Shown in pieces: positions 16,711-24,052 of a stretch of 33,679 bases of DNA. Origin of the DNA: SIG587 sp045531585 (GTDB taxonomy: Bacteria; Bacillota; Clostridia; Oscillospirales; Acutalibacteraceae); NCBI GenBank assembly GCA_045531585.1, contig JAZSEH010000023.1, positions 1 to 33,679 on the forward strand. Reading direction: 5' to 3'. Both the position numbers and the translations under genes were made by a program. Positions within the stretch are counted from its first letter, which is position 1. Each line of letters begins with the position of its first letter. Under the pieces are notes generated by a model. That model was not told the DNA's origin. It saw only the letters and a program-made list of their open reading frames with translations, and made no database searches.

Positions 16711-17932
16711 ATATCCAGTTTCCCCCCTGCTGCAGGCGGTTAATGGTCTTGTCCTGCTCGGAAGAGGTCTTGTGGTAGTAGAATTTACCAGAGCTGTCGG
16801 TTACAAAATAGAAGTAACCTTCCTTATCGGTGGCAGGGTAAAGGGCGGCATTTATTGCACTGATGCCGGGGGAGCAAAGGGGTCCCGGGGGCAGACCCTT
16901 AATTTTATAGGTATCATATCTGCCGTCATCATTGGCAAAGGCGCCACCGTAGTAGCAGGTTGGGGAGGAGCCCAAGGTGGCAAAGGAATCGCTTTTTAAG
17001 CGGTTATAGAATATTGCTGCTACGTTGGACATTTCTCCGCTTGACTGCCCCGACTCCATCTGCACAATGGAAGCCATTGTCAGTATTTCGTTCATAGTGT
17101 AGCCCAGATCCTCGGCACGCTTGAACATTTCCTTGGTTATGCGCTTTTCGGTCTCGGCTATCATTTTCTGCACCGCAAGCTTAGCACAGGCCTTGGAATC
17201 GTAGGAGTAAAAATTATAGGTCTCGGGGAATAAATAGCCCTCAAGCTCATAGTAGGTTTTACCTACGTTAACGCCCTTAAGCAGCTCAGATTTAAACTCA
17301 ACGTCACTTAGTGCATTGTAAAAATCCTGCTTGGAGCAAACACCCTTTTCTTCAAGCAGAGTGGCAATGCCGGGCACAGTCACCTTTTCACCGTTTACAT
17401 TTTTGGTGTAATCCTTAATTCCCGTACCTTCGGGAATGGTTACCGTAACGGTTTCGGCCTTGGCACCGTCATTCATCAGCATATCGCAGATGTCCTCATA
17501 GCCACATTCAACGTCAAAGGTGTAAACACCGTACTTATATTGTCCGTCATAGCCTTTAAGCTTTGAATATAAACGGAAGAACAGCTTGCTGTTAATAGCA
17601 CCCTCGTCCTTAAGCTGCTGGGCTATTTGTACAGTGGGTGTGCCCTGTGCTATTTCCAGAACACATTCACCGCCGCTTTTGGCAAGGCCTAAGTACTCAA
17701 ACACCACAAGAAGTGCAGTGCCTGCAATTATAACGGGTATTATTATAATTGAAAGTATCCATATAATAGGCTTTATGGTTTTCCAGGTGCTGCCCTTTTT
17801 CTTAGTCTTTGATCTTTGTACGCTTTCCTTAGGTACTGTTTCATCAATGGCAAAGCCCTCGCCAATAACAAAATCGTCGCTAAAGGACTGTGGCGAGGTC
17901 TCGTTATTTATGTTATCTCTGTTTTCCTCCAC
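16694..17932 (-). CDS. mltG: Endolytic murein transglycosylase MltG
   Basis: MltG cleaves nascent glycan strands at the membrane and sets their length. The 412-aa protein starts at GTG (17932), with GGAGGG seven bases upstream. A 70-residue acidic and then basic cytoplasmic tail precedes one membrane helix (about 74-98), a LysM-like segment (GTPTVQIAQQL) and the YceG domain: EGYLFPETYNF, LTMASIVQMESG, VAAIFYNRL, IKGLPPGPLCSPG and the terminal FYFVTDSSG. The family's Glu-x-Glu reads Gln-Met-Glu; the second Glu, which I align with E. coli Glu218, is retained, so activity is expected. Its 3' end overlaps the U32 start by 17 bases. Confidence 0.94.
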   Translation of the reverse strand: MEENRDNINNETSPQSFSDDFVIGEGFAIDETVPKESVQRSKTKKKGSTWKTIKPIIWILSIIIIPVIIAGTALLVVFEYLGLAKSGGECVLEIAQGTPTVQIAQQLKDEGAINSKLFFRLYSKLKGYDGQYKYGVYTFDVECGYEDICDMLMNDGAKAETVTVTIPEGTGIKDYTKNVNGEKVTVPGIATLLEEKGVCSKQDFYNALSDVEFKSELLKGVNVGKTYYELEGYLFPETYNFYSYDSKACAKLAVQKMIAETEKRITKEMFKRAEDLGYTMNEILTMASIVQMESGQSSGEMSNVAAIFYNRLKSDSFATLGSSPTCYYGGAFANDDGRYDTYKIKGLPPGPLCSPGISAINAALYPATDKEGYFYFVTDSSGKFYYHKTSSEQDKTINRLQQGGNWIYEYFD

Positions 17933-17944
17933 AAGGAAGCCCTC

Positions 17945-18493
17945 CTATCTTTTGTATCTCATTGCCGAAGCGTTTACCTTGCTTTCCTTATCATTACCTG
18001 TAACGGCGGTAAGAATTGCAAAGCCAAAATCAAATGCGGCGCCCGCACCGTAGGCGGTGATTATATTGTCGTCAACACAGACAGGGTCTTGACAAACCTC
18101 AGCACCGATAAGCTGCTCCTCAAAGCCCATATAGCAGGTGGCCTTTTTGCCCTGCAACAGGTTTTTGTGTCCTAAAATAGAGGGCGCGGCACAAATGGCA
18201 CCAAGAACGATTCCCTTTTCGGCGGCATAGTCTACAAACTGCTGTACCGTGGGGCTCTTTTCAAGATTCAAGGTGCCGGGCATTCCTCCCGGCAGTATAA
18301 CGGCCTGACAGGTTTCGTCAGGTAGAATTTCACAGGCCATTACGTCACATACAACGGGTATCCCGTGGGAGCCCGTAACGGTTTTTCCCGTAACGCCAAC
18401 AGTGGCTACCTCAAGCTCTGCCCTGCGCAGAATGTCAACGGGAACAAGTGCCTCGGCCTCCTCAAAGCCCTCGGCTAAAAATACGTATATCAT
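17945..18493 (-). CDS. DJ-1/PfpI (YajL-like) family protein
   Basis: The 182-aa protein fits the DJ-1 subgroup in length and motifs: VFLAEGFEEAEALVPVDILRRA with the acidic partner near residue 15, VILPGGMPG, and the nucleophile elbow GAICAAP with Cys101. Related enzymes act as glyoxalase/deglycase or redox chaperones; the specific role is unsettled for bacterial members. Its ATG overlaps the tmk stop by four bases (ATGA), and mltG begins 12 bases after its stop, so it sits inside a tight operon. Confidence 0.9.
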   Translation of the reverse strand: MIYVFLAEGFEEAEALVPVDILRRAELEVATVGVTGKTVTGSHGIPVVCDVMACEILPDETCQAVILPGGMPGTLNLEKSPTVQQFVDYAAEKGIVLGAICAAPSILGHKNLLQGKKATCYMGFEEQLIGAEVCQDPVCVDDNIITAYGAGAAFDFGFAILTAVTGNDKESKVNASAMRYKR

Positions 18494-19158
18494 AGGTCAT
18501 ACTCCTTTAAAACTTCTTTTAGTATATCCTGTGCAATGGCCTCAAGACTTCGGGGCTCACCGTTCTCACCACAGGAAATAATACTCCAGCCCGAATACTG
18601 TGCGGTGAAAAGTGCCGCCTCACGGCATCGGTCAAGGTACTCCTTGTCCTTTTCGTGAATATCCTTTTTATTGTCGTCCCCTTGGTAGCGGTTTTTCAGC
18701 AGCTTCTGGGAAACCTCAACAGGCATATCAAGGAAAATCACCTTATCGGGAGTGGGAATTCCGATTTTCGCATACTCAAAATCATAAAGCCAGGAAAGGA
18801 AGGCCTCCCATTGCTCCTTAGGTAATTTAGAGGTCTGGTGTACCGCGTTGGAGGTTACGTAGCGTCCTGCAATAACGGTACCGCCGTTGCTGTAAAAATT
18901 GCCCCAATTAGTTTTATATGAGGCATAGCGGTCCACGGCGTAAAAGGTAGAGGCCGCATAGGCGTTAACGTCATCTGGCTTGTCTCCAAAACTACCGCCT
19001 AAATACATCTTTATAAGGGCGCTTGAATCACTTTCATAATCGGGGAAGGAAACGGTGCGGCAATCAATATTAAGCTCCTTAAGTGCCGATGGCAGTAGCT
19101 CCAGCTGTGTGGACTTTCCGCTGCCGTCAAGGCCTTCAATAACAATCAGCTTACCCAT
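18490..19158 (-). CDS. tmk: Thymidylate (dTMP) kinase
   Basis: It phosphorylates dTMP to dTDP, the step after ThyX. The P-loop GLDGSGKS is at residues 9-16. Further motifs are VDRYASY, GRYVTSNAVHQ, PDKVIFLDMP and a lid region KNRYQGDDNKKDIHEKD. The 222-aa length fits the slightly long clostridial type. The gene follows thyX after five bases, with AAGGAG located inside the thyX 3' end, so both dTMP steps are made from one transcript. The downstream DJ-1 gene overlaps by four bases. Confidence 0.93.
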   Translation of the reverse strand: MGKLIVIEGLDGSGKSTQLELLPSALKELNIDCRTVSFPDYESDSSALIKMYLGGSFGDKPDDVNAYAASTFYAVDRYASYKTNWGNFYSNGGTVIAGRYVTSNAVHQTSKLPKEQWEAFLSWLYDFEYAKIGIPTPDKVIFLDMPVEVSQKLLKNRYQGDDNKKDIHEKDKEYLDRCREAALFTAQYSGWSIISCGENGEPRSLEAIAQDILKEVLKEYDL

Positions 19159-19163
19159 AAAAA

Positions 19164-19937
19164 TTATTTCTTCTCCTTAATGGATGCAAAAAACTCCTGC
19201 ATCTCTTTTCTTTTTCCGCAGGTCATTTTACCCTCGGGGCAGGGTGCAAACAGGCAGGAGGGACCCGCTTTCTTAAACAGATTGGGGGCAACCTCACAAA
19301 CAAGAGCCAGCATCTGTGTGGCAACATCCCTTATTTCCCACTGTGCGCGGTTGCAGCAACGGTGGTGGAAGAAGTTCATAAGGCTTCGTGCGTTCATTGT
19401 AACCACCATTTTGGTTTCACAAGCATTTGGCAGAACAAAACGTGCATCCTCAATGGCTTTCTTTTCTGCGGCGCGGGTAGCGGCCTTTTCGTCCATTCCG
19501 TCAGCCAACATTTGTGCCTTGTGCTTGGCACTTAAAATATCCGCAAGCTCGTTATATTTTTTAAGGTCGTCTGCCATAGCCTCGTTGAATATGCGCAGTG
19601 CCTCAGGCTCGGCAGCAATTTCGGGAGGAGTAACAAACTGAAAATCGTGCTCCGCAACGTAGCGCTGACTCTGCACCGAGAAGGAGGCAATCCTGTGCCT
19701 TGTTATCTGTGCAAGAAGTGCTCGGGAAACCCCTTCAATACCAAAGGTAAAGGAGGCGTGCTCTATGGGGCTTTCGTGACCTATCTCGGCCAGCATCTCC
19801 ACAAAGGATGCGGTTTTTTCATCTGTAAGCCCCTCTCTGATATCTGCAATACCTGCAGGGGAATAGCAAAGCTTGGCGGCACCTGCAACGGTACGTTCGG
19901 GATCGGGAGTATGGGCTAAAAGTGTTACTTTAGGCAT
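19164..19937 (-). CDS. thyX: Flavin-dependent thymidylate synthase ThyX
   Basis: ThyX makes dTMP from dUMP using methylene-THF, FAD and NAD(P)H. The chosen start is the ATG at 19937 (257 aa), because AGGAGG stands seven bases upstream; the frame continues further but without such a site. The ThyX motif is TRHRIASFSVQSQRY (R80, H81, R82, S90, R92), and the C-terminal catalytic part is HRCCNRAQWEIRDVATQM. It uses the same methylene-THF pool as MetF at 7.4 kb. It is first in the six-gene minus-strand run and has a good sigma-A promoter overlapped by a dyad. Confidence 0.96.
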   Translation of the reverse strand: MPKVTLLAHTPDPERTVAGAAKLCYSPAGIADIREGLTDEKTASFVEMLAEIGHESPIEHASFTFGIEGVSRALLAQITRHRIASFSVQSQRYVAEHDFQFVTPPEIAAEPEALRIFNEAMADDLKKYNELADILSAKHKAQMLADGMDEKAATRAAEKKAIEDARFVLPNACETKMVVTMNARSLMNFFHHRCCNRAQWEIRDVATQMLALVCEVAPNLFKKAGPSCLFAPCPEGKMTCGKRKEMQEFFASIKEKK

Positions 19938-19981
19938 TAGTTTTCCTCCTGAAAATACAAGTTTTTTATACATACATATTC

Positions 19982-20010
19982 ATTATATCAAATATTGCTA
20001 ACTTAAGCAA
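19982..20010 (-). promoter_or_regulatory. Promoter of the thyX-tmk operon
   Basis: On the minus strand TTGCTT (20005-20010), a 17-base spacer and a consensus TATAAT (19982-19987). It overlaps an inverted repeat at 19986-20022, so regulation by a DNA-binding protein is possible. Confidence 0.7.
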
Positions 20011-20022
20011 TTATATTTGATA
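19986..20022. repeat. Inverted repeat overlapping the thyX promoter
   Basis: TATCAAATAT (19986-19995) and ATATTTGATA (20013-20022) are exact complements, and inner TGCT/AGCA arms (19996-19999, 20006-20009) extend the dyad. It covers the -35 region and spacer of the thyX promoter. It is a candidate operator; no matching regulator is known to me. Confidence 0.4.
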
Positions 20023-20053
20023 AAATTTTTTTAATTTTTTTACGAAAAAAGTC

Positions 20054-20082
20054 TTTTTTAGTCGGGAGAAATGTGATACAAT
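20054..20082 (+). promoter_or_regulatory. Candidate promoter of the PRPP synthetase gene
   Basis: The -10 is TACAAT (20077-20082) with an extended TGa. The -35 position, 17 bases upstream, is only TTTTTT, so recognition would rely on the extended -10. GGGAGG precedes the ATG at 20115. Confidence 0.45.
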
Positions 20083-20114
20083 ATAAAAAAAGCTTTTTGG
20101 GAGGAAAACAAAAA

Positions 20115-21251
20115 ATGGCAAGTATTGATTTTACCCATACTCCTTACGGTGAATTAGCCATCATCAGTATGCGCGGCTGTGAGGACATATCTTCTAAGGT
20201 AGACTATTATCTTAAACAATGGCGTGGGGAGCCTAATAAGGATCATACCTTCGTTGTTAAGGCAAACTGCCCACGTTTCGGCACAGGTGAGGCAAAGGGT
20301 GTTTTAAACCACACAGCCCGTGGTCTTGACGCTTATATTATCTGTGACTGCTTTAACTACAGCGTACGCTATAAGATGTACGGTGAAAGCGTTCCTATGA
20401 GTCCTGACGATCATTTTCAGGATCTTAAGCGTGTTATTGCCGCACTTGGCGGTAAGGCAAGAAGGATAACCGTTATTATGCCTATGCTTTATGAGGGTAG
20501 ACAGCATCGCAGAACATCAAGAGAATCTCTTGACTGTGCAATGGCCCTGCAGGAGCTTGCAAGCATGGGTGTTAAGAACATCATCACCTTTGATGCTCAC
20601 GATCCCCGCGTACAGAATGCTATTCCCCTTGACGGATTTGATAATGTTCAGGCTACCTATCAGATGATTAAAGCTCTGCTTAAGAACGTTGATGATATTG
20701 AGCTTTCTCCCGATAAGGTTATGATAGTTTCCCCCGATGAGGGCGGTATGGGAAGATGTATCTACTATTCCTCCGTTTTAGGCCTGCCTCTTGGTATGTT
20801 CTATAAGCGCCGTAACTACTCGGTTATCGTTAACGGTAAAAACCCCATCGAGGCTCACGAATTCTTAGGTGAGGACGTTGAGGGTAAGGACCTTATCCTT
20901 GTTGACGATATGATTTCCTCAGGCGAATCAATGCTTGATATTGCCGAGAGACTTAAAAACAAGGGCGCACGCAGAATATTTATGTTCTCCACCTTCGGCC
21001 TGTTTGTTGAAGGCTTTGAAAAGTTTGACGAATACTATGCCAAGGGCTATATTGACAAGGTGTTCACCACTAACCTTATTTACAATCCTCCCGAGCTTCT
21101 TGAAAAAGAGTGGTATTGCAACGTTAATATGTCCAAGTACATAGCACTTCTTATAGATACACTTAACTGCGATAACTCCATAAGTGAGCTGCTTAATCCC
21201 ATTGAAAGAATTAAGACCATCGTAGAAAAGTATAACAAAAAAGAAATGTAA
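20115..21251 (+). CDS. prs: Ribose-phosphate pyrophosphokinase (long clostridial form)
   Basis: The enzyme makes PRPP from ribose-5-phosphate and ATP for nucleotide, His and Trp synthesis. The start is the ATG at 20115 (378 aa), behind GGGAGGAAAA; the upstream in-frame GTG overlaps the -10 and is unlikely. Evidence is the phosphoribosyltransferase loop DLILVDDMISSGES (near 255-270), an ATP-contact segment with YEGRQHRRTSRES, and FDAHDPRVQ as in the canonical DxHxxQ motif. It is ~60 residues longer than the ~315-aa classic enzyme, with an extended C-terminus. Codon use is biased toward T-ending, high-expression-like codons. It is monocistronic. Confidence 0.9.
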   Translation: MASIDFTHTPYGELAIISMRGCEDISSKVDYYLKQWRGEPNKDHTFVVKANCPRFGTGEAKGVLNHTARGLDAYIICDCFNYSVRYKMYGESVPMSPDDHFQDLKRVIAALGGKARRITVIMPMLYEGRQHRRTSRESLDCAMALQELASMGVKNIITFDAHDPRVQNAIPLDGFDNVQATYQMIKALLKNVDDIELSPDKVMIVSPDEGGMGRCIYYSSVLGLPLGMFYKRRNYSVIVNGKNPIEAHEFLGEDVEGKDLILVDDMISSGESMLDIAERLKNKGARRIFMFSTFGLFVEGFEKFDEYYAKGYIDKVFTTNLIYNPPELLEKEWYCNVNMSKYIALLIDTLNCDNSISELLNPIERIKTIVEKYNKKEM

Positions 21252-21287
21252 AAAGTATATTGGCAAGAATTTTTAATTTATCTACAG

Positions 21288-21319
21288 GCGGCACTCCTTT
21301 TGGGGTGTCGCTTCTTTGT
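21288..21319 (+). terminator. Terminator of prs
   Basis: GCGGCACTCC (21288-21297) pairs with GGGGTGTCGC (21302-21311) with two G-U pairs around a TTTT loop, followed by a T-rich tract. Confidence 0.75.
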
Positions 21320-21347
21320 TAAGTTTATAACATTTACACAAAAATGA

Positions 21348-21376
21348 TTGACAAAGGTGCATAAACAGTGTATAAT
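21348..21376 (+). promoter_or_regulatory. Perfect consensus sigma-A promoter
   Basis: TTGACA (21348-21353), exactly 17 bases, then TATAAT (21371-21376): an exact match to the consensus at both hexamers and the spacing. It is the strongest-looking promoter in the window and drives the DUF1874-like gene at 21442 after a ~60-base leader with AAAAGGAGG. Confidence 0.85.
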
Positions 21377-21441
21377 AATGGTAATATAAATGGGAAAATC
21401 CTCTCATATATATTTATAATACAAAAAAGGAGGCATATTTT

Positions 21442-21825
21442 ATGAGTGATTCGAAAAATTTACCGTTACTTCTGCTTGATAACAGCAGTATGATGTCGGT
21501 TTTAAATGAGGGAGAATTCAAATGTTATAACATAACGTTTGAAGAGGCAAAGCATATTCTTGAGGTTTATGACGAAACCGAATTTTTACAGTGCTTCTCT
21601 AATCCGGATATTGAATCGGTAATCTTTAACCATTTAGGCGTTGCAAAACGTAAATTTGAATATAAACGCATTCGGAATATGCGTCCCGGTCAGCATGCCC
21701 TTGTATTCAAACTGTACATCACCCCATCCGAAACTCAGCCTATCATCAAAGCAGATGACGGGGTAGAGGCTAAAAAAATACAGAATGTATATGTATATTG
21801 CCAGTACCTGGTCAGAATGGCGTAG
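21442..21825 (+). CDS. DUF1874/YddF-like (STIV B116-like) small protein
   Basis: The 127-aa protein has no signal or membrane segment. Its layout resembles the DUF1874/STIV-B116 family: LLLLDNS at the start, GEFKCYNITFEEAKHIL, a helix ending in NHLGV, then MRPGQHALVFKLYITPSE and a terminal strand VYVYCQYLVRM. The family includes YddF of ICEBs1 and the viral AcrIII-1 ring nucleases that cleave cyclic tetra-adenylate. Where those have a conserved Gly-His (IGHxxT), this protein reads SNPD by my by-eye alignment, so the catalytic His seems absent. It may be a non-catalytic nucleotide binder or regulator. It has a strong ribosome-binding site and a consensus promoter. Family assignment is from memory and unverified. 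Confidence 0.6.
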   Translation: MSDSKNLPLLLLDNSSMMSVLNEGEFKCYNITFEEAKHILEVYDETEFLQCFSNPDIESVIFNHLGVAKRKFEYKRIRNMRPGQHALVFKLYITPSETQPIIKADDGVEAKKIQNVYVYCQYLVRMA

Positions 21826-21834
21826 AACTTTCAA

Positions 21835-22175
21835 AATAAGCGCAGAACAAATGAACCCTTGTGTTTTCACAAGGGTTCATTTTAAGCCTTTTTTCGCCCT
21901 TCGGAGTATAAGGAATACGCCTTGCAGGACGAAAAAAGACTTTCTGCATCTTATTTTGGAAGTTCTGAATTTTAGTTGAAATAAGCGCATACCAAGCACC
22001 GAAGCCATACGGTTTCGGTGCTTTAACCTTTTTTTCGCCTCTCGGAGTATAAGAGATACGCCTTACGAGGCGAAGAAAAAGCTTTATGCATCTTATTATG
22101 GCGGTTCTTCGATTTAATGGAAATAAGCGCAAAACAAAAATCACCTTGCTTTTCCGCAAGGTGATTTTTTAAGCC
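21835..22175. repeat. Three-copy array of structured repeats with variable hairpin stems
   Basis: AATAAGCGCA recurs at 21835, 21980 and 22122 (periods 145 and 142). Each copy is followed by a hairpin whose stem sequence differs completely: 15 bp at 21849-21882, 13 bp at 21994-22023 and 14 bp at 22136-22169. Each hairpin then runs into a TTTTAAGCC/TTTAACC-T-tract flank. Between copies lies a second conserved module (CGGAGTATAAG.ATACGCCTT) enclosed by CGCCCT/AGGACG in one copy and CGCCTC/GAGGCG in the other, which is compensatory change. The first hairpin probably terminates the DUF1874-like gene and the third the pseudokinase gene on the minus strand. This accounts for most of the 407-base stretch without genes. 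Confidence 0.75.
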
Positions 22176-22232
22176 TTTAATCTTACACATAGTAGTGTAG
22201 GGATTTCCCAACTGTGCTTTTAAAATTTAATT

Positions 22233-23969
22233 CTATCTGCCGTTATCTGTTGAAGATATATCACTACTGTAAACCTCTCCTGAGGTTTCGGCCTCGCCTG
22301 TATAGGAGTTGATATAAAGGTATATTTTACCGTCAACATTAGCCTTTGCGCCAACGGCAGGATCGGTCTCAATGGCCATAAGGGGCGTTGCGGTGTCATC
22401 CCATTTATCTGTAATATCAATATTGTCATACAGGAAGCCTGCATTAAGAAGAGCTATAATAGCTTCATCCTTAGTCTTGCCGCGAACCGAAGGAACTGTA
22501 ACGTTTTGGGGACCGAGGCTTACAACAACGTTTATCTCGGTATCCTTCTTAACGTTGGTATTTGCGGCTACACTCTGCTCAATAATTGCGCCCTTGGGAA
22601 TCTGATTATCATAACGCTTCTGGGTAACGTTGAATTTAAATACGTCATACTCATCGTCACCAAGTATCTCCGAAAGGGATACTTTTTTAAGGTCGGGCAC
22701 AGCAAACAGATTTTCGGTGGAGGTATAGCTTTCCGCCACGTCACCCGCCTGATTTACCTGAGGAACAGAGGCATAGGTTTGGGAGTTATCTGAGGTATCA
22801 TCCCCACCGGGATTACCCGTTACAATAAGAATAACGGCAATAAGTATGGCAAATATGCCAACCGTAATACCTGCGGCAATAAGTGCATATTTTCTGTTCT
22901 GGTTGCTTTTTTTGGAAGGATTTTTGCCGGTAGCCTTCTTTGCAGATGACTTCTTATCAGCCTTGGCTTCGGGTGCGGACTCAGCACCTGCCTGTAACAG
23001 CTCGGACTTGAAAAGCTCCATGTCTGCGGTACGGTCGGCAGAGTATATCTGCAGGGCGTTAGCCAAAGCAGTGAGCACACAGTGGGGAAGCTGCTGTGCT
23101 ATTTTTGAGGGAACCGCCATATTATCCGATTCAAGGCGATTTGTAGCTTCGGGAGGATTGGTGCCCATAAGCACGCGGAAAACAGTTGCTGCAATGGCAT
23201 AAACGTCAGAGTGGGGGCCTATTTCGCCTGCTTCGGTTATACCGTACTGCTCAGGTGCGGCAAAGCCGGGGAAAAGCTGATATTCAAGGTTGCTTTCGGT
23301 AGTACGCATACCCTTTATACAAATTCCGCTTAAGCGAAGCTTACCGTCTCTGCAAACAAGCACCGTTTCGGGGGAGATGCCGCCGTGAACAATGCCTGCC
23401 TCGTGCAGCTTGCCTATTGTGGTGAAAAGGGGCAGGAAAAGGGGTCTTACCTGATCCCAGGTAAGTGTGCCGCCGTTACGCATTAAAAATTCTCTAAGGG
23501 TAATGGAGGCTGCAGGGGCCTTGCTTACCGCATAGGCACTGCCACCGCTTTCAAATACAGCGGTAACGGGGATAAGGGAGGGTAATTCCTCACCAATACC
23601 AGCAAGCTTTCGGTTAAGCTCTAAAAATTCAAGAATACCTTCGTTGAAGGTGTACGCACCGTTCTCTGCAATGGCTATGCTGCCATCCTTATTACGAACA
23701 GCGGCGCCAAGTGGGAAGTATTCGCGAACATATATTACACAGTCACGGAAATTATCCCATCCCATATAGGTTATACCCTCGCCGTTGCTTTCAAGCACCT
23801 TGCCTATAAGGAAGCGATCCTCAAGCCAGGTGCCTGCAGGCAGGGTACCCTTAGGGTTCTTAGTGGCGGCATCGTACCCACAAATGGAGCACACCTGCTC
23901 ACCGCCGTTGTCATTCATACATCCAAGACAAAGTCTGTCAGTGTTCTGCAAAAAACCAATTCCTTTCAT
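22233..23969 (-). CDS. Zinc-ribbon, PASTA-domain membrane pseudokinase (Ser/Thr kinase-like)
   Basis: The 578-aa protein has an N-terminal zinc ribbon (C14, C17, C27, C30: CLGCM and CSICG), a kinase-like domain (about 50-335), a Lys-rich linker, one membrane helix (about 353-378) and two PASTA repeats (about 415-560; VPDLKK and VTVPSVRGKTKDEA). The fold is kept (GFAAPEQYG at 235-243, SDVYAIAATVFRVLMGTNP), but catalytic residues are lost. The ATP-lysine position is Arg82, HRD is HGG (195-197), the following Asn is Thr, and there is no DFG Asp (LSGI). It probably senses muropeptide or lipid II through PASTA and signals by binding. No Shine-Dalgarno precedes the ATG; a TTG at 23951 with AAAGGA nine bases upstream may be the true start. 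Confidence 0.85.
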   Translation of the reverse strand: MKGIGFLQNTDRLCLGCMNDNGGEQVCSICGYDAATKNPKGTLPAGTWLEDRFLIGKVLESNGEGITYMGWDNFRDCVIYVREYFPLGAAVRNKDGSIAIAENGAYTFNEGILEFLELNRKLAGIGEELPSLIPVTAVFESGGSAYAVSKAPAASITLREFLMRNGGTLTWDQVRPLFLPLFTTIGKLHEAGIVHGGISPETVLVCRDGKLRLSGICIKGMRTTESNLEYQLFPGFAAPEQYGITEAGEIGPHSDVYAIAATVFRVLMGTNPPEATNRLESDNMAVPSKIAQQLPHCVLTALANALQIYSADRTADMELFKSELLQAGAESAPEAKADKKSSAKKATGKNPSKKSNQNRKYALIAAGITVGIFAILIAVILIVTGNPGGDDTSDNSQTYASVPQVNQAGDVAESYTSTENLFAVPDLKKVSLSEILGDDEYDVFKFNVTQKRYDNQIPKGAIIEQSVAANTNVKKDTEINVVVSLGPQNVTVPSVRGKTKDEAIIALLNAGFLYDNIDITDKWDDTATPLMAIETDPAVGAKANVDGKIYLYINSYTGEAETSGEVYSSDISSTDNGR

Positions 23970-24006
23970 TATGGAATAACGCTTTTGGTAGTACAGGCCA
24001 AAACGA

Positions 24007-24035
24007 CCTATATTACATTATAACATATCTGTCAA
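24007..24035 (-). promoter_or_regulatory. Candidate promoter of the pseudokinase gene
   Basis: On the minus strand a consensus TTGACA (24030-24035) is followed after 17 bases by TATAGG (24007-24012). It lies between the metallophosphoesterase stop and the pseudokinase start, so the latter may have its own transcript. Confidence 0.5.
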
Positions 24036-24052
24036 CTACAGATTTGTAACCT

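Noticed and set aside
16694..17932. MltG as an inactive enzyme because ASIxExE reads ASIVQMES
   Set aside because: The changed residue is the first acidic position; the second Glu, which I align with the E. coli catalytic Glu218, is retained.
21835..22175. Integron attC sites
   Set aside because: No RYYYAAC/GTTRRRY core pair, no integrase and no cassette genes between copies.
21812..22211. Minus-strand ORFs of 115 and 62 aa with a recurring RRIPYTPKGEK-like peptide
   Set aside because: They run through the structured repeat array; the peptide similarity follows from repeat similarity, differences track hairpin compensation, and there is no ribosome-binding site.
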